Positions 34,797 to 44,316 are shown, counted from the stretch's first letter. The stretch is DNA of 64,000 nucleotides from an uncultured Flavobacteriales bacterium (GCA_905478555.1 CAJQIZ010000018.1:42471-106470), one strand, 5' to 3'. Program-made: numbers and translations. Notes: a model not told the origin generated them from the letters alone.

Positions 34797-35483
34797 TTAT
34801 TTTATTCTTTTTGTAGATGGAAACAAAAAACTTAACAACAACACATGCAGGAAAAGAGCGCATTCAATTACTAAAATATACCAAGGCCAATCGCCAATTA
34901 AAAACGGATTTTTTGCTAAAGGAGGTTCTCTCAAAAATAAATAGTTAGAATTTATAATAAAATTAAGGGGAAGATTAATAAATACTAAAATCTGAACATA
35001 AAAATAGGAATTTAACCATGCGAATTTCCTAACTTTATAACCTCTTATCCTAATTAAATATAAAGGGATGAGCAATAAGAAAATATGAGAAAAGTAATAA
35101 TAAAATACTAACCAATTACTGTCACCCATAGGAAGTTCTGGAGTAATCACAGCATGAAAACCAGAAGGAATTCCAATAAAAACACTCCATTCGAACATCC
35201 ATTGTTTTGGTTTCCATAAAAATAAAATTAAAATAAGGAATGAAACCCAAGATACATGCAGAGGCAAACTATCTTGTATGGTCCAGATATTATTGTAAAT
35301 TTCATAAAGAACACTAAAAACCCAAATTAAAAGCGCTAAAACAGCAGTAATTTTCATGAAAGACTTATGTGCAGACTCATTTTGTTTTTTTAATACTAAT
35401 AATAATAAAGGAATTATAGTGCAACTAACAAAGATTCCTTTACACCACATAGGTGATAATATGTCTATTATTATATGTTTCAT
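34797..35483 (-). CDS. YwaF/TMEM164-like integral membrane protein (TIGR02206 type)
   Basis: A 228-residue protein with about six to seven membrane helices. The features SLPLHVSWVSFLILILFLWK, FIGIPSGFHAVITPELPMG, YYYFSHIFLLLIPLYLI and FLREPPLAKNPFLIGDWPWY match the YwaF/TMEM164 family (TIGR02206), with conserved His residues in the membrane. Family function is not firmly known in bacteria. A longer start at 35498 would overlap a -7 element TATGTTTG (35492-35499), so the ATG at 35483 is chosen. Divergent from typA. Confidence 0.75.
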   Translation of the reverse strand: MKHIIIDILSPMWCKGIFVSCTIIPLLLLVLKKQNESAHKSFMKITAVLALLIWVFSVLYEIYNNIWTIQDSLPLHVSWVSFLILILFLWKPKQWMFEWSVFIGIPSGFHAVITPELPMGDSNWLVFYYYFSHIFLLLIPLYLIRIRGYKVRKFAWLNSYFYVQILVFINLPLNFIINSNYLFLREPPLAKNPFLIGDWPWYILVIECALFLHVLLLSFLFPSTKRIK

Positions 35484-35528
35484 ACAACAAGCAAACATAG
35501 ATAAAATATAATTTACATTAATTAACCT

Positions 35529-35555
35529 TTTGCATAAAGAATAAGGTTAGTTTTG
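35529..35555 (+). promoter_or_regulatory. Candidate promoter of typA
   Basis: TTTG (35529-35532), a 15-base spacer, slightly short, and TAGTTTTG (35548-35555), 22 bases before the typA ATG. Confidence 0.5.
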
Positions 35556-35577
35556 CAAACTTTTTAAAAGTAAAATT

Positions 35578-37374
35578 ATGAAATTAAGAAATATAGCGAT
35601 TATCGCCCATGTAGATCATGGAAAAACAACTCTAGTAGACAAGATGTTACTTGGTTCTGAAATATTCTCTGAACACGACAAACCAGGAGAACTAATAATG
35701 GATTCAAATCCTTTAGAGAAAGAAAGGGGAATTACCATTTTAGCTAAGAATGTATCTGTAACTTATAAAGATTACAAAATTAATATTTTAGATACTCCAG
35801 GTCACTCTGATTTTGGTGGAGAGGTAGAAAGAGTGCTGAATATGGCGGATGGTGTTGTTCTATTAGTAGATGCTTTTGAAGGACCAATGCCTCAAACAAG
35901 ATTTGTACTTTCTAAGGCATTAGAATTAGGTTTAAAACCTATTGTTGTTGTAAATAAAGTAGATAAACTTAACTGTATTCCAGAAGAAGTAAACGATATG
36001 GTTTTCGAACTAATGTTTAACTTAGAAGCTACAGAGGATCAATTAGACTTCCCTACTATTTACGGTTCAAGTAAAAATGGATGGATGGGTCCAGATTGGA
36101 CAAATCCTACAGACGATATCAATTACTTAATGGATCAGATAATTGAACACATCCCAGCTCCACAAGAAAATAAAGGGAGCACACAATTATTAATTACATC
36201 TTTAGACTACTCTTCTTTTATTGGAAGAATCGCTATTGGTAGAGTACATAGAGGATCAGTAAAAGAAAATCAGAATATAATGCTTTGCAAGAGAGACGGG
36301 TCTATTGTAAAAGCAAAAATAAAAGAAGTATTTATCTTTGATGGTTTCGAAAAAAGAAAAGTATCAGAAGTAAAAGCTGGTGAAATATGTGCTATTACAG
36401 GTGTTGAAGGTTTCGATATTGGAGATACTATTGCTGACTTTGAAAACCCAGAAGCCTTACCTACTATTAAGATTGATGAACCAACAATGAGTATGACATT
36501 TACCATTAACGATTCTCCATTTTTTGGACAAGATGGTAAGTTTGTAACTTCTCGTCAGATAAAAGAAAGGTTGGAAAAAGAGGAAGAAAGGAATCTTGCA
36601 CTTAGAGTAAAACCAACAGAATCTGCAGATACATTTAGAGTATTTGGTAGAGGAGTTTTACACTTATCTGTACTTATTGAAACAATGAGAAGAGAGGGTT
36701 ACGAATTACAAATTGGGCAACCACAAGTTATTATAAAACAAATTGATGGAATAAAATGCGAACCAATTGAAGAATTAACAATTGATATTCCAGAAAATGT
36801 AAGTGGTAAAGCAATTGAGATGGTTACTATCCGTAAAGGAGAAATGACTATTATGGAACCTAAAGGAGATTTAATGCATTTAGAGTTCACCATCCCTTCA
36901 AGAGGAATTATTGGATTAAGAAACTACTTACTTACTGCAACTGCTGGGGAAGCAATTATGTCTCACAGGTTTACTGAATTCCAACCATATAAAGGGGAAA
37001 TTCCTGGAAGATTAAACGGATCTTTAATCTCTATGGAACAAGGAAATGCTATTCCTTATTCTTTAAACAACATGCAAGAAAGAGGAACTTTCTTTGTAGA
37101 ACCTAACCAATCTATTTATGAAGGTCAGGTTATTGGAAAAAATACAAGAGCAGACGATTTAGTTATTAATGTTACTAAAACTAAAAAGATGTCAAACATG
37201 AGATCTTCTGGTAATGATGATAAGGTAAAAATAGCTCCTCCAATTATATTTACTTTAGAAGAAGCTTTAGAATACATACAGGCAGATGAGTATGTAGAAG
37301 CAACTCCTAAAAACTTAAGATTAAGAAAAGTATTTTTAAAGGAACACGATAGAAAAAGAACTAAAATTAAATAA
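35578..37374 (+). CDS. typA: Translational GTPase TypA/BipA
   Basis: A 598-residue ribosome-binding GTPase that assists 50S assembly and stress adaptation. G1 is IIAHVDHGKTTLVDKML (about 8-24), switch II is LDTPGHSDFGGEVERVLNMA, and G4 is VVNKVDKL. It continues with domain II (FIGRIAIGRVHRGSVKENQN), the EF-G-like domains, and the TypA-specific C-terminal part: SRGIIGLRNYLLTATAGEAI, and RKVFLKEHDRKRTKI at the end. A monocistronic unit with its own promoter and strong terminator. Confidence 0.97.
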   Translation: MKLRNIAIIAHVDHGKTTLVDKMLLGSEIFSEHDKPGELIMDSNPLEKERGITILAKNVSVTYKDYKINILDTPGHSDFGGEVERVLNMADGVVLLVDAFEGPMPQTRFVLSKALELGLKPIVVVNKVDKLNCIPEEVNDMVFELMFNLEATEDQLDFPTIYGSSKNGWMGPDWTNPTDDINYLMDQIIEHIPAPQENKGSTQLLITSLDYSSFIGRIAIGRVHRGSVKENQNIMLCKRDGSIVKAKIKEVFIFDGFEKRKVSEVKAGEICAITGVEGFDIGDTIADFENPEALPTIKIDEPTMSMTFTINDSPFFGQDGKFVTSRQIKERLEKEEERNLALRVKPTESADTFRVFGRGVLHLSVLIETMRREGYELQIGQPQVIIKQIDGIKCEPIEELTIDIPENVSGKAIEMVTIRKGEMTIMEPKGDLMHLEFTIPSRGIIGLRNYLLTATAGEAIMSHRFTEFQPYKGEIPGRLNGSLISMEQGNAIPYSLNNMQERGTFFVEPNQSIYEGQVIGKNTRADDLVINVTKTKKMSNMRSSGNDDKVKIAPPIIFTLEEALEYIQADEYVEATPKNLRLRKVFLKEHDRKRTKIK

Positions 37375-37408
37375 AAAAAGGGACACTTTCGTGTCCCTTT
37401 TTTTTTTA
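37374..37408. terminator. typA terminator
   Basis: AAAAAAGGGACAC pairs with GTGTCCCTTTTTT around the loop TTTC (37387-37390), ending in a run of T residues to 37407. It starts at the typA stop codon. The A-run on the left could also let it terminate the converging gene at 37406-38131. Confidence 0.9.
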
Positions 37409-38131
37409 ATTTCGGGAGTTAAGTTTAGATAACAATCGTAGTATTTCTAAATACAACCAAACTAAGGTTACTAATAAACCAAAAGCACCATACCACTCCA
37501 TATATTTTGGGACCCCTTTTTCTGCAGCGTCTTCTATAAAATCAAAATCCATTACTAAGTTTAAAGAAGCGATAACAACTACAAATAAAGAAAAACCAAT
37601 ACTCATCCAACTTCCGTTAGATGAATCCATAATTGACATTCCACTTCCAAAAAAACTCATTACAAAACTAGCTAAGTATACTATTGCAATACCACCAGTT
37701 GCTGCAAAAACTCCTAATTTAAAATTCTCTGTTGCTTTTATAATTTTCGTCTTGTATGCAAACAATAATGTAAAAAATATTCCAAATGTTAGGAATATTG
37801 CTTGTTGAACTATTCCAGTATATTCATGAGCATATATACTAGAAATACCTCCTAAAGCTAAACCCTCTAACACCGCATAAATAGGAACTGTAATAGGAGA
37901 CCATTCCTTTTTAAAAATAGTAATTATAGCTAAAATAAAACCTCCAATAAAACCGGGCCATATTAATGATAGGTTCTGGCTACTATATGTATAATAAGCT
38001 GCAACCATTAAAAGAATCAGTCCAATAGCAGTCTTATTGACTGTACCATCAAGGGTCATCACTCCTTCTCCTGTATTTGTTAAGTTTTCAAATGTTTTTT
38101 TGTTCAAAGCCGGATTTCCTGATCTCATCAT
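37406..38131 (-). CDS. Bax inhibitor-1/YccA-like membrane protein
   Basis: A 241-residue integral membrane protein with about seven helices (for example TAIGLILLMVAAYYTYS, FIGGFILAIITIF, IFLTFGIFFTLLFAYKTKII, AATGGIAIVYLASFVMSFFG and a last one near YGAFGLLVTLVWLYLEIL). The N-terminus RSGNPALNKKTFENL and MTLDGTVNKTAIGLIL is typical of the BAX inhibitor-1/YccA family, with conserved acidic residues in the loop LNLVMDFDFIEDAAEKG. Related proteins act as calcium leak channels or FtsH modulators; the function here is not known. Confidence 0.85.
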   Translation of the reverse strand: MMRSGNPALNKKTFENLTNTGEGVMTLDGTVNKTAIGLILLMVAAYYTYSSQNLSLIWPGFIGGFILAIITIFKKEWSPITVPIYAVLEGLALGGISSIYAHEYTGIVQQAIFLTFGIFFTLLFAYKTKIIKATENFKLGVFAATGGIAIVYLASFVMSFFGSGMSIMDSSNGSWMSIGFSLFVVVIASLNLVMDFDFIEDAAEKGVPKYMEWYGAFGLLVTLVWLYLEILRLLSKLNSRN

Positions 38132-38178
38132 AATTTTTATTTTTTTATTAACATTTCATTTTGCTAAGCTACATAAAT

Positions 38179-39126
38179 TTACTTAAATACCCCAATTACA
38201 TCAATATTATAATTATCAAACACTTGCCAGTCGTCTTCATATCTTACACCACTTATTCTGAAATTGTTTGTATTGTGATCATAATCATCTCTATCAAAAA
38301 AGTTCTTTAATGAATTGAAATTATAATTAAAAATATAAACCCCTCCATATTCTGAGATAGTAATTGACAATTCTTCTCTATCCGTATCAACAAATTTAAT
38401 ATTAATATTTTTTTTATAATTTGATTTTTCATCTTTAATAACCTCAAACAAACATGACATCTTATCTCCATCTATTAATTCAATAATAGCAATGTTTGGA
38501 TCCATAAAAGTTAATTTTTTAATTACCGACTCATCTGCATCATATTTAAATTTATTATTATCTCTATCATAACTATAAATATCATCAAAATCAATGTACT
38601 CACTCTGCTTACTTAATACTAATGTTTGCATGTCCCACGTACCTATAATATTCTTTCTAGAAAAAGTAGATTTTGACACAAGATCCTTTAAAGAAATAAT
38701 ATTATGGATTTTAATATTTTGTAATGAATCTATCAAAATATTTTCTCTTTGTAATTCATTTTTTGATACAATCAATGAGTCTTCTAATTGTGAAATCTGA
38801 AATTCTAAAGTTGTAATTTTATTCTTGTTTTCTTCTTCTTTTTTTGAAGAAGACTCATTGTCTCTTTCTAATTTTTTCTTTTCTCTAATAAGTAAATTAT
38901 TTTTGTTCTTTATTTCAGTAATTTCAATATCCAAATCTGAAATTTCTGTTTTAAGAATATCCTCACTAGATTTCATCTTAATAGATTCTTCGATCTGTGA
39001 TTTTATTATAGAATTTAAATTACTAATTTTATCTTGATATTGAACTACTGTTTGCTTCAATTCCTTTTTACTTTGTCCAATAACAAAAAATGGGATGCAA
39101 AATAAAATAAATATCAGTTTCTTCAT
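38179..39126 (-). CDS. Exported coiled-coil hypothetical protein
   Basis: A 315-residue protein with signal peptide MKKLIFILFCIPFFVIGQ, a long heptad-rich coiled coil from about 20 to 150 (SKKELKQTVVQYQDKISNLN, KKEEENKNKITTLEFQISQL), then a C-terminal globular part that begins IIGTWDMQTLVLSKQSEYID and reads like a lipocalin-type beta-sandwich (IAIIELIDGDKMSCLFEVIK, GVYIFNYNFNSLKNFF). No named family is recognised. It lies upstream of, and divergent from, the TonB receptor gene. Confidence 0.75.
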   Translation of the reverse strand: MKKLIFILFCIPFFVIGQSKKELKQTVVQYQDKISNLNSIIKSQIEESIKMKSSEDILKTEISDLDIEITEIKNKNNLLIREKKKLERDNESSSKKEEENKNKITTLEFQISQLEDSLIVSKNELQRENILIDSLQNIKIHNIISLKDLVSKSTFSRKNIIGTWDMQTLVLSKQSEYIDFDDIYSYDRDNNKFKYDADESVIKKLTFMDPNIAIIELIDGDKMSCLFEVIKDEKSNYKKNINIKFVDTDREELSITISEYGGVYIFNYNFNSLKNFFDRDDYDHNTNNFRISGVRYEDDWQVFDNYNIDVIGVFK

Positions 39127-39140
39127 AAATTAATTTTCGA

Positions 39141-39148
39141 CAAATATA
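39141..39148 (-). promoter_or_regulatory. Candidate -7 element for the coiled-coil protein gene
   Basis: TATATTTG on the minus strand, 14 bases before the ATG at 39126. Confidence 0.45.
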
Positions 39149-39195
39149 CTAATTCATTTATAAAGAAATATAAAAAATTAGTAATCGTTAAGTCT

Positions 39196-39224
39196 TTTGT
39201 TTAATAGTAATTTCTATATCTTTG
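39196..39224 (+). promoter_or_regulatory. Bacteroidetes-type promoter of the TonB receptor gene
   Basis: TTTG (39196-39199), a 17-base spacer and TATCTTTG (39217-39224) followed by C, a near-consensus promoter. It lies inside an in-frame upstream extension of the reading frame, so the ATG at 39248 is the start. Confidence 0.78.
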
Positions 39225-39247
39225 CAAACCTAAAATCAAATAACCAA

Positions 39248-41629
39248 ATGAGTAAAAATATATTTCTATTATCACTTTTTTTAATCTGTAGTTTTATTTC
39301 TTTTTCTCAGACTTACACAATTAGTGGTTACGTCCAAGAAGAATCGAACGGAGAGAATTTAATTGGGGTGTCTGTTTTTGATAAAAAAACAAATAAAGGT
39401 TCATCGACTAATCAATATGGATTTTATTCTATCACTCTTGAGAAAGGAAAACATAATATTGTATATTCATTTATTGGATTAAAAACTATAGAAAAAGAGA
39501 TAAATCTAGAAAAAGATTTAAGAATCAATATATCACTAATTGAGAATTCCACTGTAATAAATGAGATTCAGATAACAGAAGAAGGGTTAGATCAGAATGT
39601 TGAGAAAACCAGTATGAGCCAAGTAAAGCTGAAAATTAAAAATATAAAATCAATACCAGCAATACTTGGTGAAGTTGATATTCTAAAGGCAGCTCAATTA
39701 CTACCTGGAATATCTGGAGGTGGAGAAGGAAGTGCTGGGCTATACGTTAGAGGAGGTGGTCCAGATCAGAATTTAGTTTTACTTGACGAAGCAGTAGTAT
39801 ACAATGCTGCACATTTGTTTGGTTTTTTCTCTGTATTTAATGCAGATGCAATCAAAGATGTTAATATTATAAAAGGTGGAATGCCAGCTCAATATGGAGG
39901 AAGACTTTCATCAGTTCTAGACATTTCAATGAAGGATGGAAATAATAAAAAATATCAAGTTGATGGGGGGATTGGACTACTATCTTCAAGAATGACATTT
40001 CAAGGACCTATAAAAAAGAATAAAAGTTCATTTATTATTTCTGGAAGAAGAACATATGTAGATGTGCTATCAAAACCATTTCTTAACAAAGAAAACAAAG
40101 AGACAGGTGAACCAAATCCTTTTGCTGGTTCTGGATACTATTTTTATGATCTCACAACAAAAATAAATTATCGTATTTCAGATAAAGATAGAATATATTT
40201 GAGTGGATACTTCGGAAGAGATGTTTTTAATTTCTCTGACAATGAAAGTGGATTTGGAATTGAGATTCCATGGGGTAACGCTACAACTTCTCTTAGATGG
40301 AATCATTTATTTAACGATAAATTATTTATGAATACTTCTGCAATATTCACAGATTACAGATTTGAATTTAACATTGCTCAGACAGATTTTGAATTAAAAA
40401 TATTTTCAGGAATTAATGATTGGAATCATAAAACAGATTTCTTATATATTCCAAATACTAACCATGAAATTAAGTTTGGTTCTAATTTCACTTATCATAT
40501 TTTTACTCCAGGAAATGCTACTGGACAAGCTGGTGAAGTAGATTTTAGTCCAGATGAAATTTTTAAACAGTATTCCAATGAAGGAGCTCTGTATATTAGT
40601 GATGATATTATTCTTAATGACCAATTTAAGATGAATATTGGATTAAGATACTCTTCATTTCAACATAGTGGAGATATTAACCCAATTACATTCCTAAAAA
40701 ATGAAATAAGATTAGATACAAACAACAATTATAGACATATTGAGCCTAGAATCGCATTGCGTTACCGTTTAGACCTTAATTCCTCTATTAAAGCTTCTTA
40801 CTCAGAAAATTATCAATATGTACACTTAGCTTCTACAGGAGCAGTTAGTCTACCTACTGATTTATGGGTACCTAGTTCAGATATTGTAAAACCTAAATAT
40901 TCTAAACAATATGCTACTGGATATTTCAAGAATTTTAAAGATAATATGTATGAGACTTCATTAGAATTATATTATAAGGAGATGGAAAACCTTATAGAAT
41001 ACAAAGAAGGTATACTGCCGGAAGATAATACTAATACTAGTAGTGATGAATCGTTTACATTTGGTAATGGAGAATCATATGGGATGGAAATACTTCTAAA
41101 AAAGAATCAAGGTAAAACAACTGGATGGATTGGTTATACTTTATCTAAAACAACACGATATTTTGATGAAGTAAATGATGGCACTCCTTATCCTGCTAAA
41201 TATGACAGAAGACATGATATTTCTTTAACATTAACACATAAATTGACAGACGCATGGGACTTAAGTTCTGTTTTTGTTTATGCAACTGGTAATTCCATTA
41301 CTTTACCTTCAGAGAGATATGTAATTGATGGTAATATTTACACCGAATTTACTTCTAGAAATGGATATAGAATGATGCCATATCATAGACTAGATATTGG
41401 AGCTACATACACACCTAATAAGAAAAAGAAGAAGAGATTTGAATCTTCATGGAATTTTTCAGTATATAATATATATAACCGAAAGAATCCATACTTCATA
41501 TATCTTGGACTAGAAGATAATATTGAAGATCAAAATGGATCTATTCAAGATGGAAACCTAACACCTAAAGCGTATCAAGTATCTATTTTCCCAATCTTAC
41601 CTTCTATAACCTGGAATTTTAATTTTTAA
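39248..41629 (+). CDS. TonB-dependent outer-membrane receptor
   Basis: 793 residues. The signal peptide MSKNIFLLSLFLICSFISFS is followed by a carboxypeptidase-D regulatory-like domain (TISGYVQEESNGENLIGVSV, about 22-110), a TonB plug (ILKAAQLLPGISGGGEGSAG, LYVRGGGPDQNLVLLDEAVV) and a beta-barrel to the end, terminating WNFNF with an aromatic C-terminal residue typical of Omp85/BAM substrates. The substrate is not evident; the partner DUF4249-type lipoprotein gene follows after 2 bases. This pairing is frequent in Bacteroidota and distinct from SusC/SusD. Confidence 0.92.
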   Translation: MSKNIFLLSLFLICSFISFSQTYTISGYVQEESNGENLIGVSVFDKKTNKGSSTNQYGFYSITLEKGKHNIVYSFIGLKTIEKEINLEKDLRINISLIENSTVINEIQITEEGLDQNVEKTSMSQVKLKIKNIKSIPAILGEVDILKAAQLLPGISGGGEGSAGLYVRGGGPDQNLVLLDEAVVYNAAHLFGFFSVFNADAIKDVNIIKGGMPAQYGGRLSSVLDISMKDGNNKKYQVDGGIGLLSSRMTFQGPIKKNKSSFIISGRRTYVDVLSKPFLNKENKETGEPNPFAGSGYYFYDLTTKINYRISDKDRIYLSGYFGRDVFNFSDNESGFGIEIPWGNATTSLRWNHLFNDKLFMNTSAIFTDYRFEFNIAQTDFELKIFSGINDWNHKTDFLYIPNTNHEIKFGSNFTYHIFTPGNATGQAGEVDFSPDEIFKQYSNEGALYISDDIILNDQFKMNIGLRYSSFQHSGDINPITFLKNEIRLDTNNNYRHIEPRIALRYRLDLNSSIKASYSENYQYVHLASTGAVSLPTDLWVPSSDIVKPKYSKQYATGYFKNFKDNMYETSLELYYKEMENLIEYKEGILPEDNTNTSSDESFTFGNGESYGMEILLKKNQGKTTGWIGYTLSKTTRYFDEVNDGTPYPAKYDRRHDISLTLTHKLTDAWDLSSVFVYATGNSITLPSERYVIDGNIYTEFTSRNGYRMMPYHRLDIGATYTPNKKKKKRFESSWNFSVYNIYNRKNPYFIYLGLEDNIEDQNGSIQDGNLTPKAYQVSIFPILPSITWNFNF

Positions 41630-41631
41630 CT

Positions 41632-42666
41632 ATGAATAAATATTTTATATACTTCTTTACCATCTCTATTTTAATTTCTTGCAGAAAAGAAATAACATTA
41701 AATCTAGCTAATGCTTCAGAAAAAGTAGTAGTTCAAGGATCTATTGAACCTGGATTTCCTCCATATGTTATTTTAACAAGAAATCAAGGATATTTTGACC
41801 CAATAGACAGCAATACATATAATGATCTATTTATTTATGAAGATGAAATATCTAAAATAAAGGTTTTTAAATTAGATAAAACTGAAATTATAGACTCAAT
41901 AGAATTATCTTACGAAATGATAGGAGACATAGCAGTATTTACTAATTTAAACTTAACTATAGATTGGACAACATTTAGTCAAGAAGGGTTCCGATACAAT
42001 CTAGAGTTCAACTGGAATGAAACTTTAATTACTTCAACAACTACAATACCATTCTCTAACCCACTAGATTCAATATGGGTTGAAGAAACTGATAATATAC
42101 AAGATAATAAATATAACTATGATATAAATGCTATATTAACTGATCCTGATTCAATTGGAAATAATTTTTTAATTAGAAGTAAAAGATTAGAACATTGGAT
42201 AATAGATACTCTTGCATCTAATGGAACACCTAGAAATGAAAATGATAATTCATTATTACTGGTGGATTGTGGACCTGATGTTCTAGTAAATGGAGAGTCA
42301 TTTGAAACTAGATTTCCAAGACCAAGTGGACAAGGAGGTTTCCCTAATGGATCATATAAATCATCTAGATATAAAACTTTTATAGATACATATCCCTATA
42401 ATATAGATAGTATCCTTTTACCTGAAGATTTAGTATTAATAAAATTCAGTCAAGTAGATCTTGCTGCAATGAAGTTTTGGAGAGGGGTTGTAAGAAACTC
42501 TACGGCTGGAAATAATCCCTTTTCGGAACCAATGAACCTTTCAAGTAACATCAAAGGAGGACTAGGATCATGGACGGGATATGGATCAAGATATTATCTT
42601 GTTCCAATAATAAAAGATACTACAATTACAACAGAATATGTTCCAACTATATTTGATATCTTTTAA
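41632..42666 (+). CDS. DUF4249-type lipoprotein partner of the TonB receptor
   Basis: A 344-residue lipoprotein with signal MNKYFIYFFTISILISC and lipobox Cys17. EITLNLANASEKVVVQGSIE and PPYVILTRNQGYFDPIDSNT correspond to the DUF4249 family as I recall it, followed by a beta-rich body with ISKIKVFKLDKTEIID. It starts 2 bases after the TonB receptor stop codon and should be translated with it; it probably covers the extracellular face of the receptor. The ligand is unknown. Confidence 0.82.
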   Translation: MNKYFIYFFTISILISCRKEITLNLANASEKVVVQGSIEPGFPPYVILTRNQGYFDPIDSNTYNDLFIYEDEISKIKVFKLDKTEIIDSIELSYEMIGDIAVFTNLNLTIDWTTFSQEGFRYNLEFNWNETLITSTTTIPFSNPLDSIWVEETDNIQDNKYNYDINAILTDPDSIGNNFLIRSKRLEHWIIDTLASNGTPRNENDNSLLLVDCGPDVLVNGESFETRFPRPSGQGGFPNGSYKSSRYKTFIDTYPYNIDSILLPEDLVLIKFSQVDLAAMKFWRGVVRNSTAGNNPFSEPMNLSSNIKGGLGSWTGYGSRYYLVPIIKDTTITTEYVPTIFDIF

Positions 42667-42718
42667 TAAATAATATATTATAACTTTATATATGTATTCA
42701 ATAAAAAAATAAAAGAAG

Positions 42719-43666
42719 ATGAGTGAAGAATTAGAAAAAATTGAGGTTCTTATTATAGGATCAGGACCAGCAGGATATACTGCAGCTATTTATGCTGCCA
42801 GAGCAGACTTAAAACCTGTAGTAATACAGGGTTTACAACCTGGAGGTCAACTTACAACAACTACAGATGTAGATAATTATCCAGGTTATGCTGAAGGAGT
42901 TACAGGCCCAGAAATGATGGAAGATTTTAAAAAACAAGCTGAAAGATTTGGAACAGATACTAGGTGGGGTATGGTTACTAAAGTTGATCTTTCACAACGT
43001 CCATTTAAAATTGAGATTGATGAACAAAAAAATGTACTTGCTGAAACCGTAATTATTGCTACAGGAGCTTCAGCAAGATGGTTAGGAATAGAAGATGAAA
43101 AAAGATTAAACGGATATGGTGTATCTGCTTGTGCTACTTGTGACGGATTTTTTTACAAAGGAAAAGATGTGGTAGTAGTTGGTGCTGGAGATACTGCAGC
43201 TGAAGAAGCAACTTACCTTGCTAAAATGTGTAATAAAGTAACTATGTTGGTTCGTAGAGATGAGATGAGAGCATCTAAAGCAATGCAACACAGAGTAACA
43301 AAAACAAAAAACTTAGAAGTTTTATTTAACCATGAAACTAAAAGTATTAACGGAGAAGCAGGCCCTATTGGTGTAGAGAGTGTAACTACAGTAAACAACA
43401 TTACAGGAGAGGAAACGATTGTTCCTTGTTCCGGATTTTTTGTTGCTATTGGTCATACACCCAACTCTGCTATATTTAAAGAACAGTTAGAAATGGATGA
43501 AAACGGATATTTACTTATTGAAGCAGGAACATCAAAAACTGCTATTCCTGGAGTATTTGCCGCTGGAGATATTGCCGACCATGTTTATAGACAAGCAGTT
43601 ACTTCTGCTGGTACAGGATGTATGGCAGCATTAGACGCAGAAAGATTCTTAGCTTCTCAAGAATAA
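42719..43666 (+). CDS. trxB: Thioredoxin-disulfide reductase
   Basis: A 315-residue FAD/NADPH enzyme that reduces thioredoxin. It has the FAD-binding GSGPAGYTAAIYAARAD (14-30), the redox motif CATC (Cys138, Cys141) in SACATCDGFFYKGKD, the NADPH fold VVVGAGDTAAEEATYLA and FAAGDIADHVYRQAVTSAGTG near the end. Length and order are canonical. No thioredoxin gene is adjacent. Confidence 0.97.
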   Translation: MSEELEKIEVLIIGSGPAGYTAAIYAARADLKPVVIQGLQPGGQLTTTTDVDNYPGYAEGVTGPEMMEDFKKQAERFGTDTRWGMVTKVDLSQRPFKIEIDEQKNVLAETVIIATGASARWLGIEDEKRLNGYGVSACATCDGFFYKGKDVVVVGAGDTAAEEATYLAKMCNKVTMLVRRDEMRASKAMQHRVTKTKNLEVLFNHETKSINGEAGPIGVESVTTVNNITGEETIVPCSGFFVAIGHTPNSAIFKEQLEMDENGYLLIEAGTSKTAIPGVFAAGDIADHVYRQAVTSAGTGCMAALDAERFLASQE

Positions 43667-43711
43667 TAATAAATAAAAATGTCTTTCTGATAAGAGGGAC
43701 TTTTTTTTATC

Positions 43712-43719
43712 TATATTTG
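43712..43719 (+). promoter_or_regulatory. Candidate -7 element for the CDGSH protein gene
   Basis: TATATTTG, 15 bases before the ATG at 43735, so the gene need not depend on read-through from trxB. Confidence 0.45.
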
Positions 43720-43734
43720 AAGAAAAATGAAACA

Positions 43735-43974
43735 ATGGAAAATTTACCAAAAATAGTACAAAAGAAACCATATTTAGTAGATGAAAAATCTGGAAAAAAA
43801 GCATTTTGTAGCTGTGGTTTAAGTAAAAAAGATCCTTATTGTGATGGTTCCCACAAAGGAACAGGATTCTCTCCAAAAATAGTTGAAATTACAGAAGACA
43901 GAAAAGTAGCATGGTGTGGATGTAAAAACTCTAAAAAAGGAGCCTTTTGTGACGGCTCACATAAAAAATTATAA
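43735..43974 (+). CDS. CDGSH-type iron-sulfur protein (double zinc-finger-like motif)
   Basis: A 79-residue protein with two CDGSH motifs: CSCGLSKKDPYCDGSHKG and CGCKNSKKGAFCDGSHKK. Each gives three Cys and one His, the ligand set of the 2Fe-2S clusters of mitoNEET-like proteins. Tandem small CDGSH proteins are common in bacteria; likely a redox or Fe-S storage role, not shown. A longer frame starts inside trxB at 43618, but the ATG at 43735 gives the compact domain and follows a promoter-like element. Confidence 0.92.
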   Translation: MENLPKIVQKKPYLVDEKSGKKAFCSCGLSKKDPYCDGSHKGTGFSPKIVEITEDRKVAWCGCKNSKKGAFCDGSHKKL

Positions 43975-43976
43975 TA

Positions 43977-44006
43977 AAAAAATCCAGTATAAATACTGGA
44001 TTTTTT
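43977..44006. terminator. Bidirectional terminator between the CDGSH gene and rnpB
   Basis: Perfect arms AAAAAATCCAGTAT (43977-43990) and ATACTGGATTTTTT (43993-44006) directly between the CDGSH stop codon and the 3' end of rnpB. Both strands would end in a U-run, so one hairpin can terminate both converging transcripts. Confidence 0.88.
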
Positions 44007-44307
44007 AGTAGCTACTCGTAAGCCGGATTCTGTTTCCATAAATGGATTCTATCATTTATCTAGGATGAAAATTACTCTTCACCTCCATCTGCCCACCCCC
44101 TAAGTCGGCCGAGAAGACCTCAAATCTTAGTGTACATGACATTGCAAGACATAGAGTTTACCTGGTTTCACTACAGCCGAACTGTACTTGCTTTCTGTTG
44201 CACTTGTCCGCTCCTTACGGAGGACGGATGTTATCCGCTATGTTTCTCTATCTTGTCCGGACTTTCCTCTTCTTAAGAAAGAAGCGATAGATTCCGCAAC
44301 TACTTCT
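44007..44307 (-). ncRNA. rnpB: RNase P RNA (bacterial type A)
   Basis: The catalytic RNA that removes pre-tRNA 5' leaders. On the minus strand the 5' part contains GAGGAAAGTCCGGACA (44254-44269), the conserved P4-side core, and the 3' part ACAGAATCCGGCTTA (44019-44033), the other half of that core. The ends pair as P1: AGTAGTTGC near 44296-44304 against GAGTAGCTACT at 44007-44017. Length of about 300 bases is at the short end for type A RNAs. A -7 promoter element lies just upstream and a terminator just downstream, which fixes both ends to within a few bases. Confidence 0.95.
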
Positions 44308-44308
44308 G

Positions 44309-44316
44309 CAAAAATA
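44309..44316 (-). promoter_or_regulatory. -7 element of the rnpB promoter
   Basis: TATTTTTG on the minus strand, ending 4 bases before P1. Spacing agrees with transcription starting at the RNA 5' end. No TTTG -33 is evident. The rest of the gap to tgt holds nothing I recognise. Confidence 0.6.

Noticed and set aside
43735..44307. tRNA or tmRNA in the CDGSH-tgt gap
   Set aside because: The conserved GAGGAAAGTCCGGACA and ACAGAA...GGCTTA blocks identify RNase P RNA; no cloverleaf is present.
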